DNA of 64,000 nucleotides from an uncultured Lachnospiraceae bacterium (lineage in GTDB: Bacteria > Bacillota > Clostridia > Lachnospirales > Lachnospiraceae): contig CAJUSK010000002.1 in the NCBI GenBank assembly GCA_910589075.1, positions 1 through 64,000 on the forward strand, in the 5' to 3' direction. Of this stretch, positions 52,576 to 61,009 are shown one piece after another. The first letter of the stretch is position 1. Each line of letters begins with the position of its first letter. The notes beneath the pieces are model-generated. The model was not told the DNA's origin. It did not search any database and saw only the letters and a program-made list of their open reading frames with translations. The position numbers and the translations under genes were made by a program.

Positions 52576-52962
52576 ATGCCATTGCCTAACGCGTATGCGG
52601 CTTATAACAGAAACAAAGTTCTGACAGCTTCACCGGCGGAACTGACCCTTATGCTGTATGACGGTGCAATCAAATTCTGCAATTTTGCGATTGCGGGAAT
52701 CGAGAGTAAAGATATTGAGAAGGCACATAATAACATTATCAAGACACAGAAGATTATCGAAGAGTTCCTGCGTACTCTGGATGAAAAATATCCGGTTTAC
52801 AAAGATTTTGAGAATGTATATAATTATCTGATGGGACGTCTTCAGGAAGCAAATGTCCATAAGGACAAAGCGATTTTGGAAGAGGTGCTGACACACCTGA
52901 GAGGTATGAGGGATACCTGGAAAGAAGTAATGAATCAGAACAATACGCACAAGCCCAAGTGA
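52576..52962 (+). CDS. fliS: Flagellin export chaperone
   Basis: A 128-residue four-helix-bundle chaperone of flagellin. The start MPLPNAYAAYNRNKVLTASP and ELTLMLYDGAIKFCNFA are diagnostic, with HNNIIKTQKIIEEFLRTLD following. AAGGAGGTACC precedes the ATG. It prevents early flagellin polymerisation and may feed the FliW-CsrA circuit. The next gene begins nine bases after its stop. Confidence 0.95.
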   Translation: MPLPNAYAAYNRNKVLTASPAELTLMLYDGAIKFCNFAIAGIESKDIEKAHNNIIKTQKIIEEFLRTLDEKYPVYKDFENVYNYLMGRLQEANVHKDKAILEEVLTHLRGMRDTWKEVMNQNNTHKPK

Positions 52963-52970
52963 GGATGAAA

Positions 52971-53450
52971 ATGGCAGAAATTGGACAATACGTGGATATC
53001 CTGCTGGAAAGTCTCAGGAAAAAAAAGAGTATACTTCAGAGACTTCTTGAGGAAAATGGCAAACAGGAAGAAGCAATTAAAGAGAACAGCGATACCGCAG
53101 CTTTTGACCGGATTGTGCAGACAAAGAGCAGCTTTATTGCGGAACTGGAATTGCTGGACAGCGGATTTGAGAAGATCTATGACAGAATCCGGGATGGATT
53201 GTCGGAGGAGAAGGCTGTATTTTGCAATGAAATTGCTCAAATGAAGCAGTTGATTTCGGAAATAACAGATTTAAGCGTCAGTGTCCAGACATCAGAGCGG
53301 AGAAATAAACAGTTGATAGATAACTATTTTTCCTATGCCAGAGGCAAAATACGTCAGGCAAAAAAAAGTGTCCGTGCGGCAAATGACTATTATAAAAATA
53401 TGAGTCAGACCAATTTTGTGGATCCACAGTTGGTGGATCGAAAGAAATAA
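52971..53450 (+). CDS. FliT/FlgN-like flagellar chaperone
   Basis: A 159-residue helical protein after fliS, the usual fliT position. Heptad helices include YVDILLESLRKKKSILQRLL, IVQTKSSFIAELELLDSGFE and EIAQMKQLISEITDL, and a basic tail has RQAKKSVRAANDYYKNM. The layout is like FlgN/FliT-type export chaperones rather than a clear match. ATG 52971 follows GAGG; earlier starts at 52959 and 52965 are possible. It is the last gene of the operon before a terminator. Confidence 0.75.
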   Translation: MAEIGQYVDILLESLRKKKSILQRLLEENGKQEEAIKENSDTAAFDRIVQTKSSFIAELELLDSGFEKIYDRIRDGLSEEKAVFCNEIAQMKQLISEITDLSVSVQTSERRNKQLIDNYFSYARGKIRQAKKSVRAANDYYKNMSQTNFVDPQLVDRKK

Positions 53451-53540
53451 AACGATAACTGAAAATTTCAGAATCGGATAAATACAGGCGGTTTTCGTTT
53501 CCACATAAAAGTGCGGGAGTGAAGGCCGCTTCTGTTCTTC

Positions 53541-53620
53541 CATAGGAAAATGCGTCCTATGAAACAAAAGGGATGCGCAGCTTCGCGCGCGGAACAAAAG
53601 CTGCGCTTTCTATTGTTTTT
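53541..53620 (+). terminator. Double hairpin ending the flagellar operon
   Basis: CATAGGA/TCCTATG (53541-53561) is followed by GCGCAGCTT (53575-53583) and AAGCTGCGC (53598-53606), then TTTCTATTGTTTTT. The tail TTTCTATTG matches the right arm of the dispersed palindromic element, so this may be a rebuilt copy. Confidence 0.75.
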
Positions 53621-53639
53621 CATCCACAATAATTTCCAC

Positions 53640-53667
53640 TTGCACATTTCCAAAACCATGGTATAAT
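53640..53667 (+). promoter_or_regulatory. Sigma-A promoter of the carboxyltransferase gene
   Basis: TTGCAC (53640-53645), 16 bases and TATAAT (53662-53667), 85 bases before the ATG at 53752. Confidence 0.6.
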
Positions 53668-53751
53668 ATATTTTGATATTCAAAGTATTTGAAGTGCAAA
53701 ACATATTGGATGTTTAAAGCAATGATCATATAAGAGGAGAGGACCGCAGTT

Positions 53752-55377
53752 ATGAATTGGGATGAAGCGATTAAAAATCTGGAGCAGAGAAGAGAGAAGG
53801 TACTGCAGGGCGGCGGACAGGCAAAGATTGATAAACAGCATAAATCAGGCAAGCTGACAGCGCGGGAACGGATTGATATTCTTCTGGATAAAGGTACATT
53901 TGTGGAAATAGACGGAATGATGGAGTCCAGAATTGATGATTTTGATTTGGACAAGCGGAGAGTGCCGGGAGACGGTGTTGTAACCGGATACGGGGAGGTT
54001 GACGGCCGTCTTGTCTTTGTTGCCAGTGAAGACTTTACGGTAATCGGCGGTACGCTGGGAGAATATCATTCTTTTAAAATCTGCCGGATACAGGATATGG
54101 CCATGCAGATGAGAGCGCCTCTTATTTGTATCAATGACAGCGGCGGCGCCCGTATTGAGGAAGGTATTTCTTCTCTCAGCGGCTACAGCGGAATGTTTCT
54201 GCGCCATACAAAGGCGTCCGGTGTGATTCCTCAGATCGCGGTGATTCTGGGGCCCTGCTCCGGCGGTGCTTGTTATGCGCCGGCGATCTGTGACTATATC
54301 TTTATGGTAAAGGATATTTCCAAAATGTTTATTACCGGACCCAATGTGGTTAAGACGGTGATTAATGAGGAAGTATCGGTTGAGGAACTGGGTGGAGCAG
54401 ATGTACACGCAAAGAAAAGTGGTGTTTCTCATTTTACCTACGATACGGAAGGCGAGTGTCTGATGGGCGTTCGGAAACTCTTATCCTATCTGCCCAGCAA
54501 TAATGAACAGCAGCCTCCGGTCATCAAGCCCATTCGTGAAAAACAGTCTCTTCTGTTTGCTGTCAACAAGATGCTGAACAAGGTGGGAAATTTCGGAAAG
54601 ACCTACCTGGAAAAGAACGATGATCAGTGTGCAAAACTCCGGGATATTGTACCGGACAATTCCAGACATCCTTATGATGTAAAAGATGTAATCGACTGTA
54701 TTGTAGATAATGACAGCTTTTTTGAAGTACAGAAAGATTTTGCCATGAATGTGGTAGTGGGTTGGGGCCGTATGGAAGGCAGGACGGTAGGCTTTGTGGC
54801 CAATCAGGCAAATGCCAGCGCCGGTTCTCTGGACTATCATGCATCTGACAAGCTGGCAAGGTTTATCCGGTTCTGTGACTGCTTCAATATTCCGCTGGTA
54901 ACGCTGGTGGATGTGCCTGCCTTTCTGCCCGGAACCGCGCAGGAGCACAGCGGCATTATCCGTCATGGTGCAAAGGTGCTGTATGCATATTCCGAGGCAA
55001 CTGTGCCCAAGATTTCCATAATTATGCGGAAAGCCTATGGCGGGGCATATATAGCCATGAACTCCAAGGAAATGGGCGCCGATCTCGTTTATGCATGGCC
55101 CATTGCGGAAATTGCGGTTATGGGCGCTGATGGCGCGGTGAATATTGCATTCAAAAAGAAGATAAAAGCGGCGAGTGATCCGGAAGCCATGCGCGAGCAG
55201 TGCAAGAAAGAATATGAAGAGAGATTCTTAAATCCATATGTGGCTGCGGCAAGAGGCTATGTGAATGAGGTGATCAAACCGGAAGAAACCCGGCTCTGTA
55301 TTCTCAAGGGTCTGCGGGGACTGGAAGGTAAAAAAGTGGATACACCGAAAAAGAAACATGGAAATATTCCGTTGTAA
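53752..55377 (+). CDS. Acyl-CoA carboxyltransferase / methylmalonyl-CoA decarboxylase alpha subunit-like
   Basis: A 541-residue biotin-dependent carboxyltransferase of the MmdA/PccB/AccD5 family. The N-terminal half has RERIDILLDKGTFVEID, the acyl-CoA pocket SGGARIEEGISSL and GPCSGGACYAPAICD. The C-terminal half has ANQASAGSLDYHAS-type blocks and RKAYGGAYIAMNSKEMGAD. It would move CO2 between biotin and acetyl-, propionyl- or methylmalonyl-CoA. Biotin carrier, biotin carboxylase and decarboxylase membrane subunits are absent from the window, so partners must lie elsewhere. GAGGAGAGG precedes the ATG. Confidence 0.9.
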   Translation: MNWDEAIKNLEQRREKVLQGGGQAKIDKQHKSGKLTARERIDILLDKGTFVEIDGMMESRIDDFDLDKRRVPGDGVVTGYGEVDGRLVFVASEDFTVIGGTLGEYHSFKICRIQDMAMQMRAPLICINDSGGARIEEGISSLSGYSGMFLRHTKASGVIPQIAVILGPCSGGACYAPAICDYIFMVKDISKMFITGPNVVKTVINEEVSVEELGGADVHAKKSGVSHFTYDTEGECLMGVRKLLSYLPSNNEQQPPVIKPIREKQSLLFAVNKMLNKVGNFGKTYLEKNDDQCAKLRDIVPDNSRHPYDVKDVIDCIVDNDSFFEVQKDFAMNVVVGWGRMEGRTVGFVANQANASAGSLDYHASDKLARFIRFCDCFNIPLVTLVDVPAFLPGTAQEHSGIIRHGAKVLYAYSEATVPKISIIMRKAYGGAYIAMNSKEMGADLVYAWPIAEIAVMGADGAVNIAFKKKIKAASDPEAMREQCKKEYEERFLNPYVAAARGYVNEVIKPEETRLCILKGLRGLEGKKVDTPKKKHGNIPL

Positions 55378-55380
55378 TCA

Positions 55381-55418
55381 AAAAAGAAAAGCAGATGTTT
55401 GTGTCTGCTTTTCTTTTT
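55381..55418 (+). terminator. Intrinsic terminator of the carboxyltransferase gene
   Basis: AAAAAGAAAAGCAGA (55381-55395) and TCTGCTTTTCTTTTT (55404-55418) form a perfect 15-bp stem, A-rich on one side and T-rich on the other, so it could work for both strands. Confidence 0.85.
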
Positions 55419-55419
55419 C

Positions 55420-55470
55420 AATTCATGACAATAGAAAGTTTGCAAGGCGCATTTTCGGTGTTTTCCATTG
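55420..55470. repeat. Dispersed palindromic element, degenerate copy
   Basis: The flank AATTCATGA and left arm CAATAGAAAG (55429-55438) match the consensus; the core TTTGCAAGGCGC is close and the right arm is broken up (ending CCATTG at 55470). Confidence 0.55.
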
Positions 55471-55495
55471 TTTCCGGAGCAATGGGAAATATGCT

Positions 55496-56800
55496 TTAAC
55501 AATAACTGTTAAACATCATCCCGCTGTAGGGACTGGTGTGATAAGGTGTGGCAAAATGCGTTTTAGCAGGATTCTTGTATGCCACCATGGTATTGTTGAT
55601 ATATTGCATGGGGTCCAGTGAAATCTGATTGGTTTTGCGGAAAAGGGAATCTGCAAAATCCCGCATCATGGATACAGTATGTTTTGCCTCGCCGTCTTCC
55701 ATGGAATGGGTGTAGGTATCCGCGTTCAGTGTCAGGGTTCCGTCCTGTTTGATCTGGAGTCCCATATGGTTCAGGCCGTCTTTATAAATGGAAGCAATAC
55801 TGCGCATCTCCTTGAGCAGATCTGCATTTTTCGTACGTCTTCCCTTATTCTGTACGGCAAAATCCAGGAAGGAATTGTAACCGCTGACCAGTTTGTTAAT
55901 ATTTTCGCCAAGGGATTCCGTGTCATCTTTTACACTGACAGTGGCAGTCTGCCCTTCTACGGGGCTGATGCCGTTGATGGTGATTTCATAAGTCTTTTCC
56001 AGTGTAAAATGATTGGAAGGAATGCTGCGTTGTGTGCCGTTGATGATCAGTTCCGCGTTGGAAGCGGGGCGGGTTGCCTGGCCAATACCCAGGTAAGCAA
56101 CCGAGCCGGAGGCCTTGCTGGAATGGGTATCGGAAATGGTAAACAGACTCTCTTTTCCGATGGGCGCACCGGTGGCAGAGGAGGTCAGCTTGAGTGCGGA
56201 AAGATCCTCGTCTGTTTCCACCACGGCATCAATGCCGATTCCGGCGCCGGATATAAGACGCGCCAGTTTTTCCTGCAGCTTTTTGTTGGTATCACCTTCT
56301 GCAATTTTATATTGGAATTCATAGTTGGTATTGTGAATATTGATATCAAAAGAATAGGTGTCCGCAGGCAGATCCATACTGTCTGCAGGCAGATAGCTGC
56401 CCAGATTCACCTGGGGAGAGGCCAGTGAGCGCACTTCGATCTCATAAGAAGGAATCTCCGCATCATTACCGGCATCGCCAATATACTGTGCGCCAACGAT
56501 ATTCTCATCGCTGGAGAAAGCAGCTTTTTTATTCAGCAGCTCATCTTCATTGAGTCCGCCCAGGGAGGCGATTACATTGTGGAGTTCTCTTGCGCCTTCT
56601 TTGACTCCGATTGCAAACGCATGGGACTCTCTGCTGGAATCCAGCAGATACAGCGGCGCTTCTTTATTTAGTTTAACGATAGAATGGTATACGTTGCGCA
56701 GTTCATTTTTATCATGCGTATCGTACTTCGTTGCCGAATTGCGGGAATAAGAAGTCAGATAGTGATTGTAAACTGCATTTAATGCCATGATATTAGCCAT
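55496..56800 (-). CDS. FliD-like protein (flagellin hook IN domain)
   Basis: A 434-residue reverse-strand protein with a FliD-type plan. The start is MANIMALNAVYNHYLTSYS. A central block YEIEVRSLASPQVNLGSYLP, then TYSFDINIHNTNYEF, fits the repeat strands of FliD and hook IN domains. The C-terminal part has KLVSGYNSFLDFAVQNKGRR and the phrase LQIKQDGTLTLN, like FliD_C. It lacks the RISGIASGLD start of true FliD and the final coiled tail. ATG 56800 follows GGAAGGG. It may be a second cap-like or adhesin-like secreted protein. Confidence 0.7.
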   Translation of the reverse strand: MANIMALNAVYNHYLTSYSRNSATKYDTHDKNELRNVYHSIVKLNKEAPLYLLDSSRESHAFAIGVKEGARELHNVIASLGGLNEDELLNKKAAFSSDENIVGAQYIGDAGNDAEIPSYEIEVRSLASPQVNLGSYLPADSMDLPADTYSFDINIHNTNYEFQYKIAEGDTNKKLQEKLARLISGAGIGIDAVVETDEDLSALKLTSSATGAPIGKESLFTISDTHSSKASGSVAYLGIGQATRPASNAELIINGTQRSIPSNHFTLEKTYEITINGISPVEGQTATVSVKDDTESLGENINKLVSGYNSFLDFAVQNKGRRTKNADLLKEMRSIASIYKDGLNHMGLQIKQDGTLTLNADTYTHSMEDGEAKHTVSMMRDFADSLFRKTNQISLDPMQYINNTMVAYKNPAKTHFATPYHTSPYSGMMFNSYC

Positions 56801-57020
56801 ATAACTGCCCTTCCTTTCCTCCATGAAAAGAACACATATGTATGGAAAATCTACAAGTATTCGGAATCCGTTCCGCATGATATTATGTATGAGGGCATAA
56901 TAACCTGATTTTCTATATTTATCATACCATAATATGGGTAAACTTGCAATGAATGAAGGGGGTGTCATAAGTACCAAAAACAGATAAAAAGGTAAAGTTT
57001 ATGAAAATAAATAAAAAACG

Positions 57021-57049
57021 TTGACGGAAATGGTCCCCTGTGCTATAGT
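57021..57049 (+). promoter_or_regulatory. Sigma-A promoter of rpmG-secE-nusG
   Basis: TTGACG (57021-57026), 17 bases, TATAGT (57044-57049). The rpmG start lies about 110 bases downstream. The rest of 56801-57156 shows nothing else apart from AT-rich sequence. Confidence 0.8.
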
Positions 57050-57156
57050 AAATAAGCAAAATAAGATTCAGGTCTTTTTTTTATGCACAAATATATGAAA
57101 AAAAGAAGATGACCAAACAGAATAAAGTGTAAGAAAAGCACGTGGAGGTGGATGAT

Positions 57157-57306
57157 ATGCGTACAAGAATTACATTGGCATGTACAGAGTGCAAACAGCG
57201 TAACTACAATACGACAAAGGATAAGAAAGCACACCCGGACAGAATGGAGACAAAGAAATACTGTAAATTCTGCAGAACCCATACGTTACACAAAGAAACA
57301 AAATAA
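57157..57306 (+). CDS. rpmG: 50S ribosomal protein L33
   Basis: A 49-residue ribosomal protein of the zinc-binding type: CTEC near 9-12 and CKFC near 36-39. MRTRITLACTECKQRNY and NTTKDKKAHPDRMETKKYC are typical. GTGGAGGTGGATGAT precedes ATG 57157. It heads the rpmG-secE-nusG transcript, a common order in Firmicutes. Retention of the four Cys shows that this copy needs zinc. Confidence 0.95.
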   Translation: MRTRITLACTECKQRNYNTTKDKKAHPDRMETKKYCKFCRTHTLHKETK

Positions 57307-57333
57307 TCTGTGATCGTGAAAGGAAAGCGGCAG

Positions 57334-57534
57334 ATGGGAGATTCAAACAAAAAGGAAAAGATCAGCTTTTCCAAAGGCGTGCAATCCGAGTTCAGGAAAA
57401 TTACGTGGCCTGACAGGACTTCACTTTTTAAACAATCAGTTGCAGTTGTCTGTGTTTCGGTTGTGCTGGGGGCTGCCATCGCGGTAATCGATATGCTTCT
57501 TCAGTACGGTGTAAATAACTTCCTGACGATGTAA
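57334..57534 (+). CDS. secE: Preprotein translocase subunit SecE
   Basis: A 66-residue single-span subunit of the SecYEG channel. The amphipathic helix SEFRKITWPDRTSLFKQS precedes one membrane helix, VAVVCVSVVLGAAIAVIDML. ATG 57334 is chosen with AAAGGAAAG upstream; an upstream GTG would add eight residues. It is 27 bases after rpmG and 16 before nusG. Confidence 0.94.
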   Translation: MGDSNKKEKISFSKGVQSEFRKITWPDRTSLFKQSVAVVCVSVVLGAAIAVIDMLLQYGVNNFLTM

Positions 57535-57550
57535 GGACGAGGGTGAGCAT

Positions 57551-58066
57551 ATGGCAGAAGCGAACTGGTATGTAGTGCATACTTATTCAGGTTATGAGAA
57601 CAAAGTAAAGGCCAATATTGAGAAGACAATTGAGAACAGACATCTGGAAGAAGAAATCCTGGAAGTCAGAGTGCCGATGCAGGACGTTGTGGAAGTAAAG
57701 AACGGCGCGAAAAAAAACGTCCAGAAAAAGATGTTTCCGGGGTATGTTCTGATCAATATGGTGATGAATGACGATACCTGGTATGTGGTCAGGAATACCA
57801 GAGGTGTGACAGGGTTTGTGGGACCGGGAAGTAAGCCCGTGCCGCTGACAGAAGTGGAAATGCGTCCTCTCGGAATCAAAACAGAGAATATTTCCGTGGA
57901 TTTTGGAGAAGGCGATGTGATTGCAGTGATTGCGGGTGTCTGGAAAGATACGGTGGGCGCGGTTCAGCGAATGGACTACGGCAAGCAGACAGCTACAATC
58001 AATGTGGAACTGTTTGGCAGGGAGACTCCTGTGGAAATCAGTTTTGCAGAAATCAAAAAGATGTAA
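57551..58066 (+). CDS. nusG: Transcription termination/antitermination factor NusG
   Basis: A 171-residue elongation factor that binds RNA polymerase. The NGN domain has ANWYVVHTYSGYENKVKANI, then KMFPGYVLINMVM and TRGVTGFVGPGSKPVPLTE. The C-terminal KOW domain has GDVIAVIAGVWKDTVGAVQ. GAGGGTGAG precedes the ATG. It is followed by the ribosomal protein genes rplK and rplA after a 196-base leader. Confidence 0.96.
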   Translation: MAEANWYVVHTYSGYENKVKANIEKTIENRHLEEEILEVRVPMQDVVEVKNGAKKNVQKKMFPGYVLINMVMNDDTWYVVRNTRGVTGFVGPGSKPVPLTEVEMRPLGIKTENISVDFGEGDVIAVIAGVWKDTVGAVQRMDYGKQTATINVELFGRETPVEISFAEIKKM

Positions 58067-58191
58067 CAGGCAGCGGGGACAACAGCGTCAGGCTGCATGA
58101 TAGAAAAGACGTTCATGGGAATCCGCATGCAAAGCGGCGGAGTCCTGCTTATATATTTCCTGTTTTCAAATATGGGAAGAGCGGTATGAAC

Positions 58192-58242
58192 TGTGGGAGG
58201 GAGAAACGGTATTTCTGCCGTGATGCACCCGCCACCACCACA
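58192..58242 (+). promoter_or_regulatory. Candidate ribosomal protein L1 leader upstream of rplK
   Basis: TGTGGGAGG (58192-58200), an inner ACGG/CCGT hairpin, GTGATGCACC, then CGCCACCACCACA form a closed stem. GTGGGAGG is identical to a strand of 23S rRNA helix 76, the L1 binding site, and L1 is known to repress the rplK-rplA mRNA in E. coli through such mimicry. A related motif precedes rplA. Assignment by eye. Confidence 0.55.
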
Positions 58243-58262
58243 ATATTTTAGGAGGTGCCAAA

Positions 58263-58688
58263 ATGGCAAAAAAAGTAGAAGGATACATTAAGTTACAGAT
58301 CCCTGCCGGCAAAGCTACGCCAGCGCCGCCGGTTGGTCCCGCACTGGGCCAGCATGGTGTAAACATCGTTGAATTTACAAAGCAGTTCAATGCAAGGACG
58401 GCAGACAAGGGTGATCTGATCATTCCTGTGGTTATTACCGTTTATGCGGACAGAAGTTTCAGTTTTGTAACAAAGACTCCGCCTGCAGCGGTCCTGCTGA
58501 AGAAAGCGGCAAATATCAAATCCGGTTCGGCTGCACCAAACAAGACAAAGGTTGCAACAATTTCCAAAGATAAGGTAAAGGAAATCGCGGAGACGAAAAT
58601 GCCTGATTTGAACGCTGCCAGCCTGGAAGCTGCTATAAGCATGATTACCGGTACGGCAAAGAGTATGGGAATCGTTATTGAAGAGTAA
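58263..58688 (+). CDS. rplK: 50S ribosomal protein L11
   Basis: A 141-residue protein of the GTPase-associated centre. YIKLQIPAGKATPAPPVGPA, LGQHGVNIVEFTKQFN and PPAAVLLKKAANIKSGS are diagnostic, ending MITGTAKSMGIVIEE. AGGAGGTGCC precedes the ATG. It is probably cotranscribed with rplA and under L1 autocontrol. Confidence 0.97.
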   Translation: MAKKVEGYIKLQIPAGKATPAPPVGPALGQHGVNIVEFTKQFNARTADKGDLIIPVVITVYADRSFSFVTKTPPAAVLLKKAANIKSGSAAPNKTKVATISKDKVKEIAETKMPDLNAASLEAAISMITGTAKSMGIVIEE

Positions 58689-58699
58689 GAAATAACAGA

Positions 58700-58732
58700 T
58701 GTGGGAGGAGCTGCGGCCCCGCCACTACCACA
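58700..58732 (+). promoter_or_regulatory. Second L1-type stem upstream of rplA
   Basis: TGTGGGAGG (58700-58708) and CCGCCACTACCACA (58719-58732) pair around AGCTGCGGCC. It shares its outer strands with the rplK leader and lies just before the rplA ribosome binding site. ACTACCAC resembles the opposite strand of 23S helix 76. Confidence 0.45.
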
Positions 58733-58746
58733 AGGAGGAAAACAAA

Positions 58747-59436
58747 ATGAAACATGGTAAGAAATATAAAGAAGCGGCAAAACAGGTAGACCGTGCCGTT
58801 CAGTATGAGCCGGCAGAGGCAATCGCTCTGGTAAAGAAGCTGGCCACAGCAAAGTTCGATGAGACTGTTGAACTGCATATCAGAACCGGCTGTGACGGCC
58901 GTCATGCAGAACAGCAGATCCGTGGCGCAGTGGTACTGCCCAACGGAACCGGTAAGACCGTGAAAGTGCTGGTATTTGCAAAAGGCGATAAAATCAACGA
59001 AGCGGAAGCGGCAGGCGCCGATTATGTTGGCGGTGACGAGCTGATTCCCAAGATTCAGAATGACGGCTGGCTGGATTTCGATGTGGTTGTAGCCACGCCG
59101 GATATGATGGGTATTGTGGGCCGTCTCGGTAAAGTATTGGGCCCGAAAGGATTGATGCCCAATCCCAAAGCAGGTACGGTTACAATGGATGTTACAAAGG
59201 CAATCAATGACATTAAAGCCGGTAAGATCGAATACAGACTGGACAAGACCAATATTGTCCATGTACCTGTTGGAAAGACTTCCTTCAGTGATGAAAAGCT
59301 GCAGGAAAATTTCAGTGCCGTTATGGATGCCATTATCAAGGCAAAACCCAGCGCAGTTAAGGGACAGTATCTGAGGAGCGTTACTCTGGCTTCCACGATG
59401 GGTCCTGGCGTAAAGGTCAATGTTGCAAAGATTTAA
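58747..59436 (+). CDS. rplA: 50S ribosomal protein L1
   Basis: A 229-residue L1 stalk protein and mRNA-binding repressor. MKHGKKYKEAAKQVDR, FDETVELHIRTGCDGRHAEQ, LGPKGLMPNPKAGTVT and SVTLASTMGPGVKVNV cover the family. AAGGAGGAAAAC precedes ATG 58747; an in-frame ATG at 58699 would overlap the leader and is rejected. A terminator follows, which separates it from the polymer-modification genes. Confidence 0.97.
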   Translation: MKHGKKYKEAAKQVDRAVQYEPAEAIALVKKLATAKFDETVELHIRTGCDGRHAEQQIRGAVVLPNGTGKTVKVLVFAKGDKINEAEAAGADYVGGDELIPKIQNDGWLDFDVVVATPDMMGIVGRLGKVLGPKGLMPNPKAGTVTMDVTKAINDIKAGKIEYRLDKTNIVHVPVGKTSFSDEKLQENFSAVMDAIIKAKPSAVKGQYLRSVTLASTMGPGVKVNVAKI

Positions 59437-59456
59437 CTGCATATCATCTACAATAC

Positions 59457-59486
59457 GGAGGCAGCGGGGATTCGCTGCTTCCTTTT
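59457..59486 (+). terminator. Intrinsic terminator after rplA
   Basis: GGAGGCAGCG (59457-59466) and CGCTGCTTCC (59473-59482), one G-T pair, six-base loop, then TTTT. Confidence 0.85.
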
Positions 59487-59513
59487 GCATCATGGAAGAT
59501 TGGGGACACGGGT

Positions 59514-60980
59514 ATGCTGTTTAACTCTTATATATTCATTCTGTTTTTTTTGCCTTTGTGTGTGGCAGTTTATTTTTTCCTGTATCATTTCAAGGCGGGA
59601 AGGGCTGCGCGTCTGTGGCTTCTCTGTATGTCTTTGTGGTTTTATGGATACTTCAATCCGTCTTATGTGTTGATTATCTGTGGCAGTATCCTGGGGAATT
59701 TTGGCATATCCAGATTTTTGCTCAGGCAGCATTTGAACGGCCGCAGCCGTACCGGAAAAGCAGGCATGCTCCTGGGAGTGGCCGCCAATGTGGCGCTTCT
59801 GTTTTATTTTAAATATTTTGATTTTTTCCTGGAAAATATCAATGCCCTGTTTCATACGGATTTTGTCCTGCAAAAGATTGTTTTGCCGCTGGGCATCAGC
59901 TTTTTTACCTTTCAGCAGATTTCCTATGTGGTGGATTCATGGCGAGGGGAAACAAAACAGTACAGCCTGCTGGATTATGCGGTGTTCGTATCCTTTTTTC
60001 CGCAGCTTGTAGCAGGGCCCATCGTTCTGCACGATGAACTGATACCTCAGCTTCTGGATGAAAAGAAGCATAAGATGGACGCAATGCATCTGTCAAGAGG
60101 GATGTATTTTTTTGCAGTGGGGTTGTTTAAAAAGGTTATTGTGGCAGACACGCTGGGAAACCTGGTTGCCCTTGGCTTTGGCGGGATCGAGATACTTACC
60201 TGTCCGGATGTACTGTTGGTGATCGTGTGTTTTGCACTGCAACTGTATTACGATTTCAGCGGATACAGCGATATGGCCACAGGGATTGCCTCCCTGTTTA
60301 ATATCAGTCTGCCGGTCAACTTTCATTCGCCCTATAAAGCCCGGTCGATTCTGGAATTCTGGGACAGGTGGCATATGACGCTGACAAGGTTTCTGCGTCG
60401 GTATATCTATTTCCCTCTGGGAGGAAGCCGCAGGGGACGGATTCGAACGTACCTGAATATTCTGATTGTGTTTCTGGTCAGTGGATTCTGGCATGGTGCA
60501 AACTGGACATTTGTAGTATGGGGATTGCTGCATGGACTGGCTGAAGTGCTGACAAGAAGGTTTCGGAATACCTGGGACAGGATACCGGGGCTGATCCAGT
60601 GGTTTTTCACGTTTGGGTTTGTCAGCTTTGCCTTTTTGATTTTTCGGGCGGATACGCTGGAGCAGGCATATATTATGTTCCGGAAAGTGGCGAAACTGGA
60701 ATCTTTTCATATAACCTCCTCCATGTTGGACGGGCTGACACTGCCGGAAGCAAGACATCTGGAAGAACTGCTGTTTCCGGGCGGATTGCCGGGGCCGGAG
60801 GGATGTATCCGTCTTTGCATATTCCTCATAACGGTTTTGGGAGTTACATTGGGGACAAAGAATTGTCAGGAACAGGAATTTGTGTGTACGAAAAGAAATC
60901 TTGTTATGACGGTAGGGATGCTTACATGGTCCATTGTGTCTTTGTCCGGTATTTCCACATTTTTATATTTTAACTTTTAA
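59514..60980 (+). CDS. MBOAT family O-acyltransferase (AlgI/DltB-like)
   Basis: A 488-residue polytopic membrane enzyme. MLFNSYIFILFFLPLCVAVYF starts the AlgI branch. The conserved core is LPLGISFFTFQQISYVVD, FYDFSGYSDMATG-type sequence, FWDRWHMTLTRFLRRYIY and SGFWHGANW with the catalytic His. AlgI-type proteins carry acetyl groups across the membrane to extracellular polysaccharides. The ribosome binding site is weak (GGGGACACGGGT). The next gene encodes a membrane-anchored SGNH-like protein, the usual transferase partner, 29 bases later. Confidence 0.92.
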   Translation: MLFNSYIFILFFLPLCVAVYFFLYHFKAGRAARLWLLCMSLWFYGYFNPSYVLIICGSILGNFGISRFLLRQHLNGRSRTGKAGMLLGVAANVALLFYFKYFDFFLENINALFHTDFVLQKIVLPLGISFFTFQQISYVVDSWRGETKQYSLLDYAVFVSFFPQLVAGPIVLHDELIPQLLDEKKHKMDAMHLSRGMYFFAVGLFKKVIVADTLGNLVALGFGGIEILTCPDVLLVIVCFALQLYYDFSGYSDMATGIASLFNISLPVNFHSPYKARSILEFWDRWHMTLTRFLRRYIYFPLGGSRRGRIRTYLNILIVFLVSGFWHGANWTFVVWGLLHGLAEVLTRRFRNTWDRIPGLIQWFFTFGFVSFAFLIFRADTLEQAYIMFRKVAKLESFHITSSMLDGLTLPEARHLEELLFPGGLPGPEGCIRLCIFLITVLGVTLGTKNCQEQEFVCTKRNLVMTVGMLTWSIVSLSGISTFLYFNF

Positions 60981-61009
60981 GGTCGATTTTCCGATTGGGA
61001 GAACAGGAT

